A stretch of DNA of 64,000 bases from assembly GCF_001425025.1 (NCBI RefSeq), contig NZ_LMDE01000002.1:60056-124055 (forward strand). Reading direction: 5' to 3'. This document shows positions 59,206 to 64,000 of this stretch, in pieces. Source of the stretch: Nocardioides sp. Root122. GTDB lineage: Bacteria > Actinomycetota > Actinomycetes > Propionibacteriales > Nocardioidaceae. The notes beneath the pieces are model-generated. The model did not search any database. It saw only the letters and a program-made list of their open reading frames with translations, and was not told the origin of the DNA. Position 1 is the stretch's first letter. Every line of letters starts with the position of its first letter. A program made the translations under genes and the position numbers.

Positions 59206-59227
59206 CCAGCCCGTCTAGATGGGCTGG
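59206..59227. promoter_or_regulatory. 22-bp inverted repeat in the divergent region
   Basis: CCAGCCC and GGGCTGG flank a palindromic TCTAGA core; only one pair breaks symmetry. It lies between the divergent LuxR-type gene (59016) and the HAD gene (59284), 56 bp before the latter. It could be an operator or a small hairpin; nothing else supports a role. The rest of 59017-59283 shows no feature. Confidence 0.35.
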
Positions 59228-59283
59228 ACCAGCTCGCCGGACCCCGTGGGTGTGAGGCGCGCGGGACGGGGCATCCTCCTGCC

Positions 59284-59892
59284 GTGGCGATCCGTGCAGT
59301 GGTGCTCGACATCGGGGGAGTCCTCGAGGTCATCGACGACGACGTCTTCCCGGGGCCGGCCGAGGCGCGTCTCGGGCTCGCGCCCGGCACCGTCGCGGGC
59401 GGTCTGGCCGGCCTGCCCGGCGACGCGCTCACCGGCGGCGCGACCGAGGCCGACATCCGGGGGGAGTGGCAGCGCACGCTCCGCCTCGACGACGCCCAGG
59501 TCGACGAGCTCGTCGAGGACTACTGGCGGTGGTACGTCGGCACGATCGACCAGCCGCTCCTCGACTGGTTCGCCGCCCAGCGCGGTCCGCGCCTGACCGC
59601 GATCCTCTCGAACTCGGGCCCCGGCGCCCGTGAGCGCGAACGCGTCCACGGCTTCGAGGACGTCACCGACGACATCGTCTACAGCCACGAGGTGGGGCTC
59701 GCCAAGCCCGACCCGGCGGCGTACGCGTTGAGCACCCGCCGCCTCGGCGTCGCGCCGCACGAGGTGGTGTTCCTCGACGACGTGGTGGTCAACGTGGAGG
59801 CCGCGCGCGCCTTCGGCTGGCATGCCGTGCTGCACACCGACACCGCCACCTCGATCCGGGAGCTGGAGCGGATCATCTCCACGATCCCCTGA
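59284..59892 (+). CDS. HAD-superfamily (subfamily IA) hydrolase
   Basis: This 202-aa haloacid dehalogenase-type hydrolase starts at GTG 59284. Motif I is VVLDIGGVLEV, with the nucleophile Asp but Gly at the usual second Asp position, as in many IA-type enzymes of the FDLGGVL class. Motif II is AILSNSG, motif III Lys in VGLAKPDPAAY, and motif IV VVFLDDVVVNVEAARAFGW. The substrate is unknown; a small phosphorylated metabolite is most likely. A longer frame from 58762 overlaps the regulator and is a shadow. Confidence 0.9.
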   Translation: MAIRAVVLDIGGVLEVIDDDVFPGPAEARLGLAPGTVAGGLAGLPGDALTGGATEADIRGEWQRTLRLDDAQVDELVEDYWRWYVGTIDQPLLDWFAAQRGPRLTAILSNSGPGARERERVHGFEDVTDDIVYSHEVGLAKPDPAAYALSTRRLGVAPHEVVFLDDVVVNVEAARAFGWHAVLHTDTATSIRELERIISTIP

Positions 59893-59925
59893 GGGTGCCC
59901 GCTGCCGCGGCCGGGTGCAGACGCA

Positions 59926-59962
59926 GAGCAGAGCCCGGTCGGTGACCGACCGGGCTCTGCTC
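59926..59962. terminator. Strong bidirectional terminator hairpin
   Basis: GAGCAGAGCCCGGTCGG and its exact complement form a 17-bp perfect stem around a 3-base TGA loop. It lies 33 bp after the HAD stop and 23 bp before the stop of the convergent membrane gene, so it can end both transcripts. Confidence 0.9.
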
Positions 59963-59985
59963 CTTCGCGTGTGGCGCCCCGGGAC

Positions 59986-60573
59986 TCAGGCGGTGGCCAG
60001 CTCCGGCTGGCGCCCGGCCACCGGCGCGGCCTGCCGTGCGTGCCGCATCCCCAGCAGGGCCAGGGCCAGCAGGACGAACCCTCCGACGAAGGCGGCGATG
60101 GCGGCGTAGCCGGCGATCGTGCCGATGGTTGCGAAGGCGTAGCCGTAGAGGAGCAGGCCGCGGAGCGTGTTGCCCATGAAGAGCGTCTGGCGCAGCCCGC
60201 CGAGGGCCTGGCCCTCCTCGCTTGCCTTGGCCTCGTCGTCCAGCGCGAGGAACTCGCCGCTGACCTCCTCGTAGGTGCGGCCGTCGCTGGCGGCGTTCAT
60301 GTGCGCGAGGATGTAGTGGTCGGCGTACGCCTTGGCCTCGGGACCGGTGTTGAGCTCGCTGCCGGCGTACTCCTCGAGCACCGTGGCGTCCGACTTCGGC
60401 AGGCTGGCGAGGGCCTCGCCCTCCGGCATCGTGATGCCCTGCATGGTCAGCTGCTGGTCGACCTGGTCGCCGATGAAGGTGTTGGCCCAGGTCAGGAGAC
60501 CTCCGGCGATCAGGAGCACGGCGGCGAGCGCCAGCCCGGTCCAGGAGATCAGCTTGTCGAGTACCGCGCGCAT
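59986..60573 (-). CDS. Membrane protein of unknown function
   Basis: This 195-aa protein has one N-terminal helix (WTGLALAAVLLIAGGLLTWA), an acidic extracytoplasmic-looking loop of about 90 residues (DQQLTMQGITMPEGEALASL...AHMNAASDGRTYEE), and two C-terminal helices (GLLLYGYAFATIGTIAGYAA, FVGGFVLLALALLGM). ATG 60573 has GGAAGG eight bases upstream. No family is assigned. It is convergent with the HAD gene behind a shared terminator. Confidence 0.82.
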   Translation of the reverse strand: MRAVLDKLISWTGLALAAVLLIAGGLLTWANTFIGDQVDQQLTMQGITMPEGEALASLPKSDATVLEEYAGSELNTGPEAKAYADHYILAHMNAASDGRTYEEVSGEFLALDDEAKASEEGQALGGLRQTLFMGNTLRGLLLYGYAFATIGTIAGYAAIAAFVGGFVLLALALLGMRHARQAAPVAGRQPELATA

Positions 60574-60703
60574 GATGTGCCTTCCGTTCGGAGGAGTCGT
60601 GGGTCGTCTCCTGCCTCGCCACCGAGGCTATGAAGGTCGCGTCGCCGCCAGATGGGGACAACGCCACCAACTCCGCGGGACCAAGGTCCCCTGTCGTCCC
60701 GCG

Positions 60704-61162
60704 TCAGGTGCGCGGAGCCGGCCAGACGTAGTCGAGGTCGGGCGGCACGTCCGGGAAGAGGGGGCCGTAGAAGTCCGGGTCCTTGCGCACGAGCGACGAC
60801 TGGTGGGAGCGGTGGACGTCGTCGTCACCGATCCAGTACGGCAGCGCGCGTGCCGCGGCCAGCTCGTCCTGCGTCCGGATCGCAATGACCCCGGCCGCCG
60901 CCAGGTCGGCCGTCACGGTGGCGGCGCACGTGTCGGCGCGGCCGCCCTCGACCCAGACCTCGCAGCACGTCAGGGTGTAGCGACCCAGCGCCTCGAGGTG
61001 GCCGCGCCACATCTTCACCGCCGGGTGGTGTCGCCAGCCGTAGCCGGGGACGGTCAGCCCCCGCACCACCTGCAGGCACTCCACGCGTTGCTTGCCCAGC
61101 CGCCGTTGGTCGAGGACCCGGGCCGAGCGTTGGAAGTCGGGGTAGGGCAGGAAGGTCTGCAC
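60704..61162 (-). CDS. MSMEG_6728-type, pyrimidine dimer DNA glycosylase-like protein
   Basis: This 152-aa protein begins MQTFLPYPDFQRSARVLDQRRLGKQRVECLQVVRGL, matching the actinobacterial MSMEG_6728 family, which carries a domain related to T4 endonuclease V. Later blocks are WRHHPAVKMWRGHLEALGRYTLTCCEVWVE and HRSHQSSLVRKDPDFYGPLFPD. The T4 enzyme uses Thr2 as nucleophile; here residue 2 is Gln, so glycosylase activity is uncertain. GTG 61162 is used. The longer frame to 61297 overlaps the divergent YihY gene. Confidence 0.85.
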   Translation of the reverse strand: MQTFLPYPDFQRSARVLDQRRLGKQRVECLQVVRGLTVPGYGWRHHPAVKMWRGHLEALGRYTLTCCEVWVEGGRADTCAATVTADLAAAGVIAIRTQDELAAARALPYWIGDDDVHRSHQSSLVRKDPDFYGPLFPDVPPDLDYVWPAPRT

Positions 61163-61246
61163 CGCTCCCACGCTAGGCACGGGGCGACGCCGGTGAACAC
61201 AGCCGAGGGGAGGGGGTGAACCCGGCGCCGGTGGGTACGTGGGGGC

Positions 61247-62341
61247 ATGGATCGCGCCACCGCAGAGAACCAGCCAAAGACCCAGTCGGAGACCCACCGG
61301 GCCGCCGACAAGCCCGACTCGCCCAAGGACCTGACCAAGCCGTCGTGGACCTACGTCCTGCGCAAGACGGTGCGTGAGTTCTCCGACGACCAGTGCACCG
61401 ACCTGGCCGCGGCCCTCACCTACTACTCCGTGCTCGCGATGTTCCCCGCAGCACTGGCGATGCTGTCGGTCGTCGGCCTGGTGAGCGACGGACCCAAGAC
61501 GGTGGAGACCCTCGTCGGGATCATGCGTGACATCGGCGCGGGCAGTGCCGCCGACTTCCTCGAGCCGACGCTGGTCCAGCTCAGCCAGAGCTCGGGCGCC
61601 GGCCTCGGCCTGGTCCTCGGACTCGCCGCCGCGCTCTGGTCGGCGTCGGGCTACACCGGCGCCTTCGGGCGCGGGATGAACCGGATCTACGAGGTCGACG
61701 AGGGCCGGCCGATCTGGAAGCTCCGCCCCATGATGCTGCTCGTCACCCTCATCACCGTGGTGCTCGCGGCCGCGGTGCTCGTCGGCCTGGTCATCACCGG
61801 TCCCGCCGCCGAGGCGGTCGGCAACGCGATCGGGCTGGGCTCGACCGTCGTCACCGTCTGGAACATCGCCAAGTGGCCGGTGATGCTCGTGGTCGTCATG
61901 CTCATCGTCGGGCTGCTCTACTACGCCACGCCCAACGTCAAGCAGCCGAAGTTCCGCTGGATCAGCGTCGGTGCGGCCGTCGCGATCGTCATCTGGATCA
62001 TCGCCTCGGCGCTCTTCGGCTTCTACGTCGCGAACTTCAGCTCCTACGACAAGACCTACGGATCGCTCGCCGGCGTCATCGTGTTCCTGCTGTGGCTCTG
62101 GATCACCAACCTCGCCCTGCTCTTCGGCGGCGAGCTCGACGCCGAGCTCGAGCGCGGCCGGGAGCTGCAGGCCGGGATGCCCGCCGAGGAGGCGATCCAG
62201 CTGCCGCCCCGCGACACCCGCAAGAGCGACAAGGCGGCCAGGAAGGAGCGCGAGGACGTGCTGCGTGGACGCCGCCTGCGCGAGTCCAGGGGGCGTGACG
62301 CCGATGCCGACCGCGCTGACACCGAGGAGGAGACCCGGTGA
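61247..62341 (+). CDS. YihY/BrkB family inner membrane protein
   Basis: This 364-aa integral membrane protein has about six helices. It shows the family pattern CTDLAAALTYYSVLAMFPAALAMLSV, GLAAALWSASGYTGAFGRGMNRIYEVDEGRP and GSLAGVIVFLLWLWITNLALLFGGELDAE. The N-terminus and long C-terminus (residues ~310-364) are charged and cytoplasmic. YihY proteins were once annotated as RNase BN; transport or envelope roles are suspected but unproven. Its stop overlaps the SDR gene. Confidence 0.92.
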   Translation: MDRATAENQPKTQSETHRAADKPDSPKDLTKPSWTYVLRKTVREFSDDQCTDLAAALTYYSVLAMFPAALAMLSVVGLVSDGPKTVETLVGIMRDIGAGSAADFLEPTLVQLSQSSGAGLGLVLGLAAALWSASGYTGAFGRGMNRIYEVDEGRPIWKLRPMMLLVTLITVVLAAAVLVGLVITGPAAEAVGNAIGLGSTVVTVWNIAKWPVMLVVVMLIVGLLYYATPNVKQPKFRWISVGAAVAIVIWIIASALFGFYVANFSSYDKTYGSLAGVIVFLLWLWITNLALLFGGELDAELERGRELQAGMPAEEAIQLPPRDTRKSDKAARKEREDVLRGRRLRESRGRDADADRADTEEETR

Positions 62342-63282
62342 CGGCCCCCCGCGTCGTCCTGGTCACCGGGGCGTCCAGCGGGATCGGCGAGGCGGTCGCC
62401 CGTGAGGCGGCGTCGCGTGGCGACCACGTCGTCCTCCTCGCCCGCGGCCGCGAGGCGCTCGAGCGCGTCGCGGCCGACTGCGACTGCTTGGGTGCCGCGT
62501 CCACCCTCGTCACCCCGGCCGACGTCAGCGACGACACCCAGGTCGGCCAGGCCGTCGCGGAGGCGGTCGGTCGGCACGGTCGCCTCGACGTGGTCGTCAG
62601 CTCGGCCGGTGTGGTCGCCTACGGTCCGATCGCCGCTGTCCCGGCCGGCGTGTTCGACCAGGTGGTGTCCACCAACCTCCTCGGTGCGGTCAACCTCGCG
62701 CGCCACGTGCTGCCGGTGCTCCGCGACCAGGACGACGGCGCCCTGGTGCTGGTCGGGTCGGTGATCGGCCACATCGGGGTGCCGGACATGGCGGCGTACG
62801 TCGTCAGCAAGTGGGGGGTGCGTGGGCTGTTCCGCCAGCTCCGCGTCGACAACCGTGACCGTCCCGGTGTGCGGTTCGCCTACGTCGCCCCCGGCGGCGT
62901 GGACACACCCATCTACCGACAGGCTGCGACCTATGGCGACTCCGTCGGCCGACCGCCCTTCCCGGTGGACCGTCCGGAGAAGATCGCGTCGCGGGTCCTC
63001 GCGGTCGCGGACGCCCCGTGGCGGGGCGGTCAGGTCGGGCTGTCCAACGACGTGATCCGCTTCGGCTTCAACGCCGTCCCGTGGATCTACGACCGGCTGG
63101 TGGGACCGCTGTTCTCCGTCGTGGCGCAGGACCTCGCCGCTCCGGTCGTCCGCGGGCCCGGCAACGTCCTGGCCTCACGCCAGGACCACAACGGGCTGCG
63201 CGGTGGACAGGGCAACGCCCTGCTCGGGATCGGTGCCAACCTCGCCGAGGTCGTACGTCGACGGGTGGGGGGACGCGGGTGA
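62338..63282 (+). CDS. SDR family oxidoreductase
   Basis: This classical short-chain dehydrogenase (314 aa) has the cofactor motif TGASSGIG near residue 10, SSAG in the middle, catalytic Ser in LVGSVIGHIG and Tyr-x3-Lys in AAYVVSKWG, followed by VAPGGVDTPIYRQ. The C-terminus is about 60 residues longer than the usual SDR and contains IRFGFNAVPWIYDRLVGPLFSVVA, possibly a membrane contact. GTG 62338 overlaps the YihY stop and its own stop overlaps the hydrolase start, giving a three-gene coupled run. Confidence 0.92.
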   Translation: MTAPRVVLVTGASSGIGEAVAREAASRGDHVVLLARGREALERVAADCDCLGAASTLVTPADVSDDTQVGQAVAEAVGRHGRLDVVVSSAGVVAYGPIAAVPAGVFDQVVSTNLLGAVNLARHVLPVLRDQDDGALVLVGSVIGHIGVPDMAAYVVSKWGVRGLFRQLRVDNRDRPGVRFAYVAPGGVDTPIYRQAATYGDSVGRPPFPVDRPEKIASRVLAVADAPWRGGQVGLSNDVIRFGFNAVPWIYDRLVGPLFSVVAQDLAAPVVRGPGNVLASRQDHNGLRGGQGNALLGIGANLAEVVRRRVGGRG

Positions 63283-64000
63283 GCGAGGGCACCGGCCCGC
63301 TCCCGCGGCGTACGACCGTGCCGCGCGGAGACGTCGACCTCGTCGTCTTCGACGGTGGCACGCCGGACGGTCCCACCGTGGTGCTGGTGCACGGCTGGCC
63401 GGACACCCACAGCCTGTGGCACGGCGTCGCGGAGCTGCTCGGCACGAGCTGCCGGGTCGTCGCGTACGACACCCGGGGCCGGGGGGAGTCGGTGACGGCC
63501 GCGCCGGACGCCGGCTTCGTCGTCGAGGTGCTCGCCGACGACCTCTTCGCGGTGCTCGACGCCGTCGCCCCGGACGAGGCGGTGCACCTCGTGGGGCACG
63601 ACTGGGGATCGGTGCAGGCGTGGGAGGCGGTGTGCCGTCCCGGCGCCGACACCCGCATCGCGTCGTTCACCTCGATCAGCGGACCCAGCCTCGACCACGT
63701 CGGGCACTGGGTGCGACGGACCATCGTGCGGCCGAGCCCCCGCCGCGTGGCGGGCCTGCTCGCCCAGGCGGCGTCGTCGTCCTACGTGCCGTTCCTCGTC
63801 TCGCCGCTCGCGCCGCCCCTGCTCGGGATCGTCGACCGGGACGCGGCGAGTGGCCTGCGCTACTACCGCGGCAACCTCCTGCGGGGCGCGCGTCGCCCGC
63901 AGCACCGGACCACTGCCGTGCCCGTCCTGCAGCTGGCGCTGACCCGCGACGTGGCCATCAGGGAGGCATCGCTCGCCGCCAGCGAGCCGTGGGTGGAGTC
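63279..64000 (+). CDS. Alpha/beta hydrolase, EphD-like epoxide hydrolase type (3' partial)
   Basis: The frame is open from GTG 63279 to the window end (240 codons, no stop). It shows the oxyanion motif VLVHGWPDTHSLW, AYDTRGRGES, and VHLVGHDWGSVQAWEAV with Asp in the nucleophile elbow, as in epoxide hydrolases and haloalkane dehalogenases rather than Ser esterases. Overall it resembles the hydrolase half of mycobacterial EphD, which continues into an SDR domain; that part would lie beyond the window. It is translationally coupled to the upstream SDR gene. Confidence 0.88.
   Translation, partial: MSEGTGPLPRRTTVPRGDVDLVVFDGGTPDGPTVVLVHGWPDTHSLWHGVAELLGTSCRVVAYDTRGRGESVTAAPDAGFVVEVLADDLFAVLDAVAPDEAVHLVGHDWGSVQAWEAVCRPGADTRIASFTSISGPSLDHVGHWVRRTIVRPSPRRVAGLLAQAASSSYVPFLVSPLAPPLLGIVDRDAASGLRYYRGNLLRGARRPQHRTTAVPVLQLALTRDVAIREASLAASEPWVE

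Overview
The window is a stretch of chromosome from a high-GC actinobacterium. Codon third positions are almost all G or C, GTG starts are frequent, and genes are joined by ATGA/GTGA overlaps. An SsgB-like protein is present, and the TraR/DksA protein has a lysine-alanine histone-like tail. The gene content fits Nocardioides or a close relative in Propionibacteriales; that assignment is inference from gene content, not from a marker phylogeny.

From 1 to 30.5 kb the content is housekeeping. It starts with a TraR/DksA zinc-finger protein, lspA, an RluA-family pseudouridine synthase, a GNAT-chorismate mutase fusion, a DUF2332 protein and dnaE. A small membrane protein, a DUF3352 protein, ybaK and a Lon-N-like protein follow. 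The histidine genes come in two blocks: hisD-hisC-hisB-hisH at 11.6-15.3 kb and hisA/priA-hisF at 21.5-23.0 kb. The roughly 6 kb between them holds a secreted protein, a hemerythrin-like protein, an SRPBCC protein, a secreted phosphodiesterase/phosphatase-fold protein, a membrane PP2C phosphatase and an NAD-dependent epimerase. Next are a polar amino-acid ABC importer (binding protein, permease, ATPase), a heterodimeric ABC exporter with one degenerate ATP site, an SsgB-like regulator, a PGPGW membrane protein, tRNA-Val(CAC) and an unusual SHMT-fold enzyme.

The centrepiece, 32.2-59.0 kb, is a contractile injection system (CIS) locus of the extracellular/phage-tail-like type, all on the minus strand. 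In transcription order it encodes a LuxR-type regulator, an AAA+ ATPase (Afp15-like), a 997-aa DUF4157 putative effector with a C-terminal HNH-like signature, and a DUF4255 cap protein (Afp16-like). Then come a long sheath, a tube, two small overlapping tail-assembly-type ORFs, an uncharacterised basic protein, and a LysM baseplate protein (Afp7-like). A split spike (gp27-like hub plus gp5/gpV-like needle), a PAAR tip, a gp25-like protein, two baseplate-J proteins and a TIGR02242-like tail protein follow. Four proteins sharing one novel-looking module (G-x-G...GLxV...PGxxxDxxGR) are interleaved at the distal end, two of them cysteine-rich. A receiver-only response regulator lies at the end of the run. 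No tape-measure protein is recognisable. Nearly all junctions overlap or are a few bases apart, which points to one long operon.

From 59.3 kb to the end are a HAD-family hydrolase, a strong bidirectional terminator, a membrane protein, an endonuclease-V-like (MSMEG_6728-type) protein, a YihY/BrkB membrane protein, an SDR oxidoreductase and a truncated EphD-like alpha/beta hydrolase. No CRISPR array, insertion sequence, rRNA or prophage integrase is visible, and no gene-free stretch exceeds 300 bases.
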